Assembly (NCBI GenBank): GCA_024291935.2
Contig: CM044307.1
Location: forward strand, 95,423,461 to 95,487,460
Origin: Okapia johnstoni
Lineage: Eukaryota; Chordata; Mammalia; Artiodactyla; Giraffidae
DNA: 64,000 nucleotides
Reading direction: 5' to 3'
Position 1 is the stretch's first letter. The number at the start of each line of letters is the position of its first letter. The notes under the pieces are model-generated. The model had not been told where the DNA came from. It saw only the letters and a program-made list of their open reading frames with translations, and searched no databases. Shown here in pieces: positions 23,130-33,269 of the stretch. The position numbers and the translations under genes were made by a program.

Positions 23130-23357
23130 AAAAGGGCTTTGCCTAAAACCCCAATGGCTCAGTGCTAAAGAATCTGCTGACAATGGACAGAGGAGAGGTG
23201 GGTTCAATCCCTGGGGAGGGAAGATCTCCTAGAGGAGGGCAAGACAACCCTACCCAGTATTCTTGCCTGCAGACTCCCATGGACAGTGGAGCCTGGTGGT
23301 CTACAGTCCATAGCATCGCAGATAGTCAGACATGACTGAAGCGACTGAGCACTCATA
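23130..23357 (+). mobile_element. Bov-tA SINE, diverged
   Basis: Degenerate tRNA head ('gggctttgcctaaaacccca') and body with the 'cagtattcttgcctgcag' and 'catgactgaagcgactgag' blocks. Begins 12 bp after the TSD of the neighbouring BovB derivative. Confidence 0.84.
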
Positions 23358-23427
23358 ACATCTTACTTTTTCCATGAGTTCTTAGTTTTGAAACGGTCAT
23401 TGGATTGACATAACATAAAATACAACT

Positions 23428-24183
23428 GGTAGAAAGTGAAGAAGAACTAAAGAGCCTCTTGATGAAAGTGAAAGAGGAGAGTGAAAAAGTTGGCTTAAAG
23501 CTCAACGTTCAGAAAACTAAGATCATGGCATCTGGTCCCATCACTTCATGGGAAATAGATGGGAAACAATGGAAACAGTGGCAGACTTTATTTTGGGGGG
23601 CTCCAAAATCACTGCTGATGGTGATTGCAGCCATGAAATTAAAAGACGCTTACTCCTTGGAAGGAAGGTTATGATCAACCTAGATAGCATATTTAAAAGC
23701 AGAGACATTACTTTGCCAACCGAGGTCCATCTAGTCAAGGCTATGGTTTTTCCAGTGGTCATGTATGGATGTGAGAGTTAGATGGTGAAGAAAGCTGAAC
23801 GCTGAAGAATTGATGCTTTTGAACTGTGGTGTTGGAGAAGACTCTTGAGAGTACCTTGGACTGCAAGGTGATCCAACCAGTCCATCCTAAAGGAGATGAG
23901 TCCTGGGTGTTCATTGGAAGGACTGAAGTTGAAGCTGAAACTCCAATACTTTGGCCACCTCATGCGTAGAGTTGACTCATTGGAAAAGACCCTAATGCCG
24001 GGAAGGATTGGGGGCAGGAGGAGAAGGGGACAACAGAGAATGAGATGGTTGGATGGCGTCACTGACTCAATGGACATGGGTTTGGATAAGCTCTTGGAGT
24101 TGGTGATGGACAGGGAGGCCTGGCATACTGCGATTCATGGGGTCACAAAGAGTCAGACACGACTGAGCGACTGACCTGAACTG
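23428..24183 (+). mobile_element. BovB LINE 3' copy with perfect 11-bp TSD
   Basis: 5'-truncated at the ESEEELKSLL segment, just downstream of motif C, and complete at the tail 'gagcgactgacctgaactg'. AAAATACAACT repeats at 23417-23427 and 24184-24194. The C-terminal ORF is in three open pieces (23459-23674, 23548-23781, 23896-24174) because of single-base indels and stops. The last piece reads through to the natural end RLSD and stop. Confidence 0.94.
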
Positions 24184-24194
24184 AAAATACAACT

Positions 24195-24460
24195 AATAGT
24201 CACTTCCCTAGACTTCAAGTGGACTGTCATTCAGGCACAAAGACGCCCACACATTCGTAAATGGCAGCACTGTCCTAACACAGGACAAAAGCGGATACTG
24301 GTGTGTAAGGAAAAAGTATTTGATACATTACATCATAGTGGGTTTACTCCATAAACTCTTGCTAGGTGTTATGGAGACAAATATGGTATATAGTGAAATA
24401 CACATTACATGGAATAGTTACATAAACAAATATGAGAGAATATTTAGCTCTTCATCTTCA
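24195..24460. other. unassigned DNA
   Basis: No gene or repeat recognised. Confidence 0.45.
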
Positions 24461-24572
24461 CTACTGCTGCTGAGTCGCTTCAGTCGTGTCCGACTCTGTG
24501 CAACCCCATAGACGGCAGCCTAGCAAGCTCCCTCATCCCTGGGATTCTCCAGGCAAGAACACTGGAGTGGGT
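24461..24572 (-). mobile_element. Bov-A type SINE monomer
   Basis: From 'actgctgctgagtcgcttca' to 'caagaacactggagtgggta', without tRNA head. 5' end truncated. Confidence 0.85.
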
Positions 24573-25638
24573 ATCTTTTAGCAAACCCTCAAGTCTCATG
24601 AATATAGATATTATTGACTTATAATTAATATAAATGTACATTTATATTGTACAATATTATAATATAAAGGTATAACATTTTAATCTAGAAGATGAAAAAG
24701 TCCTTAGATTTCACTACTTTCTATATTCATTTCAGATATTGATGTCTTAAATCTAAATATAAAACACGCTGTTTTTTTTTAAGAGATTTTAAACAAACTA
24801 ATTGGTAATTGCTTAAATGTGAAATGAAGCCAAAGTAAATGATAAATTTAACTTTATATTAAAGAAGTTTAAATTTCCCACTAGTTAGATTAAAAACTTT
24901 GTAAGTTGTTTTCTATACACATTTTAGAATACTTAAAAATATTATATGCATTTATACCAACTTAATTTTTCAGGAATTCCTCAAGAAAGCAAAGTAGTTT
25001 GATAGATGTAGTTTTATTACTATAAATCATTTGCTAAATTTATGATGTTGAAGGTAAACAAAATTGTCATCTCAATAAAAGTACTGAACTTTATTAGCCT
25101 CAGATTTATATACTAACTGAGAAACAGCACTCCCCTTTACATGACTTGCACTTTCAACCTGACTTTTTATAAAAATCAAGGTTTTAATAGACAACCCAAA
25201 GAGAGAACACATTGCCTTGTGTTTTGTAAGTAATTCAAATTTTCACACTTTGCATATTTGCATCTTGTGAACTTTCAGATTCCAAATATAACCCCCTTCA
25301 TAATGTTTTATAACATCCCTAAAACTACTAACAATGTAAAAGCATTAATCATTTACATGTTGTGAAATGTATTATCTTCTTTTAGCCTCTTTGCATCAGG
25401 AAATTTGGTGGCCCAATGTTTCTAAGTTTCTAAGGAATCAATATGTGTTTTTAGTTTTAAGCACTGCCGCCATGTTCTCATTTTTAATTTGTCCTCATGA
25501 CCATAAAACAAAGCAGAGTTTTCCACATCTCTTTAACTGCCTTGACAATGTGCTTGAAAATGCAATGCGTATGTCTTTTTCTTCCCTAAGATGTCTCTTC
25601 AGAATAACACAGCATATAATGAAGTTGACTTTTCCTAT
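24573..25638. other. unassigned AT-rich DNA
   Basis: About 1.1 kb with no gene or repeat I can name. The 119-codon frame at 25367-25726 runs from unique DNA into the L1 and shows no domain. Confidence 0.5.
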
Positions 25639-25654
25639 AGAATTACACTGCCCA

Positions 25655-26303
25655 TACACACTGAGGAAACCAGAATTGAAAGAGGCGCGTGTACCCCAAT
25701 GTTCATCGCAGCACTGTTTACAATAGCCAGGACATGGAAGCAACCTAGATGTCCATCGGCAGACGAATGGATAAGGAAGCTGTGGTACATATACACAATG
25801 GAATATTACTCAGCCATTAAAAAAAATACATTTGAATCGGTTCTATTGAGGTGGATGAAACTGGAGCCCATTATACAGAGTGAAGTAAGCCAGAAAGAAA
25901 AACACCAATACAGTATACTAATGCATATATATGGAATTCGAAAGATGGTAACGATAACCCTATATGCGAGACAGAATAAGAGACACAGATGCATAGAACA
26001 GTCTTATGGACTCTGAGGGAGAAGGTGAGGGTGGGACATTCTGGGACAGTAGCATTGAAACATGTATATTATCATATGTGAAACAGAACACCATTCCATG
26101 TTCGATGAATGAGACAAATGCTCAGGGCTGGGGCAATGGGATGACCCAGAGGGATGGGATGGGGAGAGGTGGGAGGGGGGTTCAGAATGGGGAACAGATG
26201 TAAACCCATTGCTGACTCATGTTAATGTATGGCAAAAACTACTACAATATTGTAAAGTAATTAGCCCCCAACTAAAATAAATAAATTTATTTAAAAAAAA
26301 AAA
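25655..26303 (+). mobile_element. young ruminant L1 3' end with perfect 16-bp TSD
   Basis: 5'-truncated L1: the C-terminal end of ORF2, a G-rich 3' UTR (26112-26180) and a poly-A tail (26293-26304). The target site AGAATTACACTGCCCA is repeated without mismatch at 25639-25654 and 26304-26319. A perfect TSD and good ORF match point to a recent insertion compared with the other L1 pieces here. Confidence 0.94.
25667..26016 (+). pseudogene. L1 ORF2 C-terminal fragment
   Basis: Translates to the familiar end of mammalian L1 ORF2p: a segment around IARTWKQPRCPSADEW, then LWYIYTMEYYSAIKKN near 25780-25825 and SEVSQKEK near 25885-25905, ending at TGA 26014-26016. No endonuclease or RT domain is present, so it cannot act on its own. 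The frame opens upstream in flanking DNA (25591), which is a chance fusion. Confidence 0.9.
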
Positions 26304-26334
26304 AGAATTACACTGCCCAAAAGGGTAAGCTACA

Positions 26335-26460
26335 TTTACTAAATTTATTTTAAGTTAATTACAATTAAATGAAAGTTAAAATTTATTTCCTCAGGGCTCT
26401 TAGGCATACTTTAAGGTCCCAATAGCCACATATGGCTCATTGTTACAATATTATGCAGGA
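26335..26460 (+). mobile_element. MER5-like hAT (Charlie) MITE fragment
   Basis: The segment 'cagggctcttaggcatac...caatagccacatatggctcat' resembles MER5A/B, whose signature is a 'caatagccacatgtggctagtgg' block near the terminal inverted repeat. No transposase is encoded. A non-autonomous DNA transposon relic older than the nearby L1. Confidence 0.6.
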
Positions 26461-26527
26461 AGATTTTAACTACATTAAAACGACAAAAAAGAGAACCATG
26501 TAAATATATACTTATATTATTAAATAT

Positions 26528-26551
26528 ATGTAAAATATTATATATATATAT
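26528..26551. repeat. (AT)n microsatellite
   Basis: AT/TA simple repeat immediately next to a BovB fragment. Confidence 0.75.
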
Positions 26552-26568
26552 ATTTCTTTTTTTTTCCT

Positions 26569-26948
26569 AAGGCTGCAGTCACTGTCCACAATGCTTTTGG
26601 AACCCAAGAAAATAAGATCTGTCACTGTTTCTAGTTTTTCTGCTGCTTTTTCCCATAAAGTGATGGAACTGGATGCCATGGTCTTTGTTTTCTGAATGCT
26701 GAGTTTTAAACCAGCTTTTTTCACTCTCCTCTTTCACCCTCATCAAGAGACTCTTTATATCCTCTTCACTTCTGCCATTAGAGTGGTATCATCTTCATAT
26801 CTGAGGTCGTCAATATTTTTCCCGGCAATCCTGATTCCAGCTTGTGATTCAAGCAGCCCGGCATTTCACATGATGTACTCTGCATATAAGTTAAATGAAC
26901 AGGTTGACAATATGCAGCCTTGTTGTATTCCTTTTCCAATTTTGAATC
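26569..26948 (-). mobile_element. BovB LINE internal fragment
   Basis: Minus-strand RT-ORF segment from the 'ggctgcagtcactgtccac' region to the IGKGIQ-like block, containing a decayed motif C ('atcttcatatctgagg'; Y-E-D-D-like). Neither the BovB 3' tail nor the 5' part is present, so later deletion has trimmed both sides. Small indels break the frame. Confidence 0.88.
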
Positions 26949-27554
26949 ACTTTTTAAAGCATATTATTTTTATATCCTGCCTGTCAACTTCTCCATCACC
27001 CAAAAACACCCAAAAGACTTTCCTTTGCCCCCTTATCCAGAAAAAATAAAAAAAAAAAAGAACTGGAATTAAAGACACAAAAGCAGAGTTTCCTAATACA
27101 AATGGAGGGTAAAACAGAATAATATGTTAACCATTTTGTTTTGCTATGGAAGAAGAAAACTAGACAGTTAACTTCTTAATAGATTATTCTGTACATATTA
27201 AATTATTTTTAAAAAATTACTCTGCCCTTATATAATAATTTTTGTTTTAACTCTACACTGAAACCACACAGGTGTTTGCTTGGTGAAAGACAGGGAAAAT
27301 GAAGGGGAAATTGTGTAGTGTACAGTGAAATATATATTAATAGACATTCCCAAGGGTACCACAAAATAAAGTGTGGTATTCATAAAAGCCTAGGAGCAGT
27401 GAGTTTTTATTCACAGCTGATATGATGACTATCAAAGCTTAGAGTTTACCCACACAGTCACACAAAATTGATCCTCAATTTTATATTTATATTAGCACAC
27501 CACTTTGTGGCTGTATATTCACAGGACAGAGACTTGCACAAGCCTTTGAGGAAT
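26949..27554. other. unassigned AT-rich DNA
   Basis: No gene or repeat recognised. A-rich run at 27047-27059. Confidence 0.5.
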
Positions 27555-27660
27555 CTGTTTGTTTTTGGTTGCATTACACAGCTTGCAGGATGTTAATTCC
27601 CAGGCCCCTGGCAGTGGAAGCACAGAATCCTAACAGTTGGATCCCCAAGGAATTCCCTAG
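27555..27660 (-). mobile_element. CHR-type tRNA-derived SINE fragment
   Basis: Minus-strand sequence 'tgtttttggttgcattacac', 'cttgcaggatgttaattccc', 'ggcagtggaagcacagaatc' and 'aaggaattccct' matches the complement of the cetartiodactyl CHR SINE (tRNA-Glu related). This family differs from Bov-tA in lacking a BovB-like body. Confidence 0.75.
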
Positions 27661-27789
27661 AGGAATGGCTTTGTTCTTTTGTAATTTCTATAGATTTTCT
27701 CTTCACAGCTCCCACCCTCTTTCACTCTTGTATTACAGGAAAGTTCTAATTTTGTGAGTAGACCAGCTGAGATCCATTACAGTACATAA

Positions 27790-27834
27790 AATGGCCCTTA
27801 TTTCTTTTTCTTTTCTTTTTCTTTTTTTAATTTT
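27790..27834. repeat. polypyrimidine (TTTTC)n tract
   Basis: Imperfect TTTTC/TTTTTC repeats, almost purely pyrimidine on the plus strand. Confidence 0.75.
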
Positions 27835-27934
27835 GAGAACTATATACAAAGCTATCTATATAATAGAACAATTATAAAGCTGCCAGAGTTCCACCTCACC
27901 TCTCTCCTATGTTGGACTTCACATATTTGTTAAA

Positions 27935-28147
27935 CGGTGTGTGCTTAGTCAAGTCCAACTCTTTGCAACCCCATGGACTGTAGCACGTCAGGCTCCTCTG
28001 TCCATGGGATTCTCCAGGCAAGAATACTGTAGTGGGTTGCCATGCTGTCCTTCAGGGGATCTTCCCAACTCCAGTATTGAACTCGTGTCTCCTGGGTCTC
28101 CTGAATTGGCAGGCAGATTTTTTACTACTGAGCCACTGGGGAATCCC
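27935..28147 (-). mobile_element. Bov-tA SINE
   Basis: Complete minus-strand element ('gtgtgtgcttagtcaagtcc' to 'ccactggggaatccc'). TSD TGTTAAA at 27928-27934 and 28148-28154. Confidence 0.9.
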
Positions 28148-28154
28148 TGTTAAA

Positions 28155-28930
28155 AGTTAAAGGTAGCCAAGCTAGCATTTCACCATTACTCGCACTAACC
28201 AACCCATATAAGCAGAAAAAGAGAGCTTTGGAGGGAGGAAATGAGTTTGTTAGTGCTGAGTGTGGCTCACTAGAATAACTGAGGGGAGCTCAGTCTCAGA
28301 GAACTTGGGGTATTTACCAAAGGGGGAGTTGACATTGATCATTTCTGATTGATTATTTCAAAAGCTGCAGAGACCCTTAGACTCATCCCAGAACAGCCAC
28401 TGCAGGGTGTTCAGTTCTTGAAAAATCAATGTTTGTCCTCAGTAGTTCAGAAATATATATACATATATATGTGTGTGTATATATATATACATGTATATAT
28501 ATACACTCAGACTTTGGTGCCTGTTTTATTTGAAGACTGGTGGTTTACAGGATGGGCCATAACTAGTACGGTAAGGAGAGAGGAAAACAGAAAAGTGGGC
28601 CTGGGTGCATAAATTCCACTAGATTAAACAGATGCCCTATTAAGTGGCTCTATCAAGTCAGGATTGTCAACATGTATATCTTGAGGACAGTAGTTTCAAA
28701 AAGAGGTCCCCCACACACCCCATGAGAAAACCAACATTCTAATGCCAGTTGAAATAAAATGCTGATGGGCAAATATTAACATTTTCCTTTTGCCTACACC
28801 AAAAGGATCTCATCCAAATGGCCATGCCTCCCATGAAACTGTTTCACAGTACGGTGAAATTTCTAAGGCACGATAAAATAGCAAGGAAACCATGACATTC
28901 CAAACATTCTCAGAAATCTAACTTTAAAGT
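28155..28930. other. unassigned DNA with AT/GT simple repeat
   Basis: Apart from the dinucleotide repeat at 28455-28506 I recognise nothing. The 28200-28440 part is less AT-rich. Confidence 0.45.
28455..28506. repeat. compound (AT)n/(GT)n microsatellite
   Basis: Alternating AT, AC and GT dinucleotides, partly palindromic around the central GT block. Confidence 0.85.
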
Positions 28931-29513
28931 TTGTTGCTGTTGTTGTTTAGTCATTTAGTCATGTCTGACTCTTTGTGATCCCATGAGCTGCATCATGCCA
29001 GGGTTCCCTGTCCTTCACTATGTCCCAGAGCTCGCTCAAACTCATGTCCATTGAGCCAATGATGCCATCCAACTATCTAATCCTCTTTTTTCCTGCTCTC
29101 AACCTTTCCCAGCATCACGCTCTTTTCCAGTGAGTCGTCTCTTTGCATCAAGTGGCCAAAGTTCTGGAGCTTCAGGTTCAGCATCAGTTCTTCTAATGAG
29201 TATTCAGGGTTGATTTCCTTTAGGATTGACTGGTTGGATCTCCTTGCTGTCCAAGAGACTCTCAAGAGTCTTCTCCAGCACCACAGTTTGAAAGCATCAA
29301 TTCTTTGGTGCTCTACCTTCTTTACGGTCCAGCTCTTACATGCATACATGACTATTAGAAAACCATTGCTTTGACTATATGGACCTTTGCCAGCCTAATG
29401 ATGTGTCTGCTTTTTAATATGCTGTCCAGGTTTGTCATAGCTTTCTTTCCAAGGAGCAAACATCTTTTAATTTCATGACAGCAGTCACTGTCCACAGTGA
29501 TTTTGGAGCCCAA
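28931..29513 (-). mobile_element. BovB LINE 3' copy (AAC-type tail)
   Basis: Minus-strand: the tail complement 'gctgttgttgtttagtcatt', then the C-terminal ORF back to the segment encoding LGSKITVDSDC, where it is truncated. The frame is open 29349-29077 (YACKSWTVKK...LMQRD) but interrupted upstream. Divergence from the young copies is visibly higher and the tail is the AAC type. Confidence 0.9.
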
Positions 29514-30837
29514 ACGCCTTGATAATATATTTGTAGTTTTGCATTTTAGTGAGGTTTTCATTAAATACCTATTTAACAAATAAATTATTTCTTTCAGGTA
29601 GTACTTAGGATCTGTGCATGTTTTATGCATCTTGAAAAATACTAAGACTTTTAAGTTCAATACCTATAAAATTTAGTATATGTATATACTAAATACCGTA
29701 CATTCATGTGTACTACATAAACTCCTTGAATCAAACACAATTTATAGTGGCTATTGAAGAGTGTTATCCAGAGATAATACTCATACAACACAGGAATAAA
29801 TAAACTACAGAGTCAGAGAATATGAGCTTCTTGAAAGTTAAAGTTTTTCAGGAAACATAAATGTCAGTCCAACTTAAAATATCTTTACAGGTCTTTTGTA
29901 GAGTCTGTATAGCAACGAAGATTTTGTCTGACATTTCGGAGTGTTTCCAGGTTCAGCAGTCACACATTTTGACAAGGCTTCCTGGTGTAACTAATAACAC
30001 AACGGCCATGGTGGGTCTCTGGCATCTGTAGGGAATCATTCCTACATTCAGATTTACTGCAAGGTCTGTTGAGTTCTGAAGTATTATTTAGGAGTAACTC
30101 AGTGTATATCTACTGTTACTTGAAATTTTATTTTTAGTGTTTATTGAGCTGAACTACAGGACTGAAGGGAAGAGACTTCCTAGCAGAAAACTTTAGATTG
30201 GTTACTACTGTTGAATAAATTGTTTAAATTAAATATTCTTGGAGAACAATAAATAAACTAAAGTTATTTGTTAAACTAGATGAGTTTAAAAATGGTTTTC
30301 CTAGATAGAGCTTTTTGCTGTCTTTAAGAAAAACATGCAAACATGGTGATTAATTATTTATGCCTAAGTGGGGGGAGATATCGCTTTCTGATACATGGCA
30401 TGAGGAAATATTTGTTGACAAAATTAAAATAAATTGAATGTACATAGAATTTTTATCAAAAGAACTTAAAAACTTTATCTCTTAACATGTCTCCCAAGTA
30501 ATATGGGTGTTTTGGAAGTATTGCTTTGAGAATCCTCTAAATTAGAACAAAAGTTGAAATCTATATCTTTGGTTTATTTTCTATGGAAGCTGGCTAAGTC
30601 ATCACTTTTTGATTGGGTGCTAAGCTTTTATTCTACTATACTTCCATAGCTTGAGTCTTTCAGTTTTTTGGTTAATTACACAATTTATGTTCTTATTTTC
30701 CTACCTTATCTCACTTTATTGTTTGGGAAACACCACTTTTAAGTGTACATGGTACATGTGAGCATATAATCCTCATTTTATAAGGGAGAATATCAAATTC
30801 TAGGACTGACTTAGCCCCAGAATCCACTGTAACATTG
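29514..30837. other. unassigned AT-rich DNA
   Basis: About 1.3 kb with no repeat recognised. The 29885-30060 part keeps several CpGs and balanced composition, unusual for this window. The rest is AT-rich. Confidence 0.45.
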
Positions 30838-31162
30838 AATCACCACCTCTTCTTATTTTTTTCTGCTTCTGTTAGGTCATTACTCTTTCTGTCCTTTATC
30901 ATGCCCATCCTTGCAAGAAATGCTCTCTTGATATCTCCAATTTTCTTGAAGAGATCTCTAGTCTTTCCCATTCTATTGTTTTTCTCTATTTCTTGTCATT
31001 GTTCATTTAAAAAGGCCTTTTTATCTCTCTTTGCTGTTCTCTGGAACTCTGCATTCAGTTGGATATATCTTTCCTTTTCTCCCTTGTTTTTCACTTCTCT
31101 TCTTTCCTCTGCTATTTGTAATGCTTCCTCTGACAAACGCTTTGCCTTCTTGCACACTTTAC
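30838..31162 (-). mobile_element. BovB LINE internal fragment (between endonuclease and RT)
   Basis: The complement encodes decayed versions of the segment between the endonuclease and RT domains (KKCKKAKWLSEEALQ to DLTEAED in the copy at 51.9-52.2 kb). Recognisable antisense phrases are 'cttgaagagatctctagtct' and 'ctctggaactctgcattcag'. No 3' tail is present, so it is an orphan internal piece. The plus-strand 111-codon frame over it is a shadow. Confidence 0.86.
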
Positions 31163-31254
31163 ACACTTGAAATCTAATATCACATAAATCTCATTTGTGT
31201 CTAAGTCGTGCACTCCTTAGCTTGTAAATTTACAGTCACTCCTCTGTCCTTAGT

Positions 31255-31335
31255 GGAGAGGGATCTGTCTCTGCCTCAGGAATTTCTATGAGGATCTAAT
31301 GTGGTAAGATATGTAAACAGTTTAGAATTATTATG
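31255..31335 (+). mobile_element. possible MIR fragment
   Basis: The order 'ctgcctcaggaatttctatgaggat', 'ctaatgtggtaagatatgta' and 'aacagtttagaa' resembles the MIR 3' half. Short and decayed. Confidence 0.4.
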
Positions 31336-31409
31336 TGTTCTACAATAATATTTTCACATTGTGGTATAAATGCTGCTACTCTTCAATCTTTATTCTCTGA
31401 TTTTTTTTT

Positions 31410-31552
31410 CTTTAAAGCAACTCCAATGACATTATTCTACATCCAAAACACAGAAACTCTCCTTGTCAAGGCCACCAATGACTACCATGGGATTAAACCC
31501 AATATTTCTCAATTTTTAACAAATTGCAGCACTATTGAACATGGATGATCTC
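31410..31552 (+). mobile_element. LINE2 RT-region fragment
   Basis: 'gaaactctccttgtcaaggc' followed by 'caccaatgactaccatggga' matches the L2 ORF stretch just before its RT motif A. It shows that the two flanking BovB pieces are separated by older DNA. Confidence 0.62.
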
Positions 31553-31558
31553 CTATAT

Positions 31559-32500
31559 GTGAGTCAAGAAGCAACAGTTAGAACTGGACATGGAACAACA
31601 ATCTGGTTTAACATTAGAAAGAAGTATAACAAGGCTGCATATTGTCACCCTGTTTACTAACTAATACGCTGAGTACATCACGTGAAATGTGAGGCTGATG
31701 AATCACAAGCTGGAGAAATATCAACAACCTTAGATGTTCAGAATATGAAAAGGAACTAAAGAGCCTATTCATGAGGGTTAAAGAGAAGAATGATAAATCT
31801 GGCTTAAAATTCAACATTCAAAAAACTAAGATCATGACATCTAGCCCCATAATTTCATGGCAAGTAGAAGGGGAAAGACTAGAAGCAGTGACTGATTTTA
31901 TTTTCTTGGGCTCCAAAATCACTGAGGATGATGACTGCATCCATGGAATTAAAAGATGCTTGCTGTTTGAAAGGAAATCTATAACTGAGACAGCATATTA
32001 AAAAGCAGAGACATCACTTTGCCAACAAAGGTCCATATAGTCAAAGCTTTGGTTTTTCCAGTTGTCGATTACAGATTTGAGAGCTGGCCCACAAAGAAGG
32101 CTGAGGGCCAAAGAATTGACGCTTTTGAATTGTGATGCTGGAAAAGATTCTTGAGAAGTCCCTTGGGCTGCAAGGAGATCAAACCAGTCACTCTTAAAGG
32201 AAATCAACCCTGAATATTCATTGGAAGAACTGATGCTGAAGCAAAAGCTCCAATACTTTGGTTACCTGATGGGAAGATCTGACTCATTGGAAAAGATCCT
32301 GATGCTGGGAAAGATTGAAGGCAGAAGGAGAAGGGGACGACAGAGGATGAGATGGTTAGATAAGCATCACTGACTCAAAGGACATGAGTTTGAGGAAGCT
32401 CTAGGAGATAATGAAGGACAGAGGAAACTGTCATGCTACAGTCCATGGGTTTGCAAAAAGTCAGACACAACTTAGCAACTGAGCAACAATAACAACAACC
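31559..32500 (+). mobile_element. BovB LINE, old decayed 0.9-kb copy (AAC-type tail)
   Basis: From the GQEATVRTGHGTT segment to a tail 'caactgagcaacaataacaacaac'. Missing pieces include the motif C region (deleted around 31700-31740). Multiple indels leave only short open stretches such as 31771-32001. Clearly older than the TGAAC-tailed copies. Confidence 0.9.
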
Positions 32501-33089
32501 GGACTCTATCTCACATTCTGGAAGAAAAGAAAAGAGACAGATAGCTGAGTTCAATTTTAAAGAGCAAAAAGTAGAATATATTAACTATAGATAGTGATGA
32601 TATGGAAAGACCAATACAAGCAGCTCTTTATAAGCATCATCTTGCTTGGTATCTTTACTGTCTTTTCTGATTGCTTTTCATTAGCTTTGTTAAATTTCCT
32701 ATAGATTTGTGACTATGTGCTTAGAATAATTTATACTGCCTGTGCTGCCATTCTATGACATGTAAGAAAAAAGCAAAAGGTCAAAGAGAAAGTATTTGAT
32801 TACACTGAGAAAGAAAAGACCTGTGGAAAATACGCTAAACATAAAGCTACTTTTTAAAAAATTATGATGACTTAAAAACAAATAATTTTAACTCATATTA
32901 GTTATTGAATTATTTTACTTGTATGTTTAGGAATGTAATATTAACATTGGTTGCAAGCATGAGCCTGAAAAAAGTAAAAGATACTTAAAATCATGGTATC
33001 TCAGATGGTTATTCTCAGATTTCATATTCATATGCAACATACATCACACTGTAAATATGTCAAAAACCTTTGTGTCTATTAATTTACTG
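32501..33089. other. unassigned AT-rich DNA
   Basis: No gene or repeat recognised. Confidence 0.5.
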
Positions 33090-33210
33090 AGTGTGAGTGC
33101 TCAGTCCTTTCCAACTCTTTGTGACTCCATGGACTGTAGCCCCACAGACTCCTTTCTCCATGGAATGTTCCAGGCAAGAATACTGGAGTGGGTTGCCATT
33201 TCCTACTCCA
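33090..33210 (-). mobile_element. Bov-A type SINE fragment
   Basis: 'gagtgctcagtcctttccaac' to 'ttgccatttcctactcca', no tRNA head. Confidence 0.85.
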
Positions 33211-33269
33211 AATAATTTGCTAACCAAACCTTTTTGAAGAACAAAAATATTTAAAGCTAATCTATGCAT

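Noticed and set aside
25367..26016. Possible exon-like frame leading into the L1 ORF2 tail
   Set aside because: The reading continues across the TSD by chance. The upstream part has no domain.
30838..32500. Inverted 5' piece plus forward 3' piece of BovB that could be one twin-primed insertion
   Set aside because: About 400 bp of older DNA with MIR-like and clear L2 sequence lies between them. In twin priming the two parts should touch. Two events, or later rearrangement, fit better.
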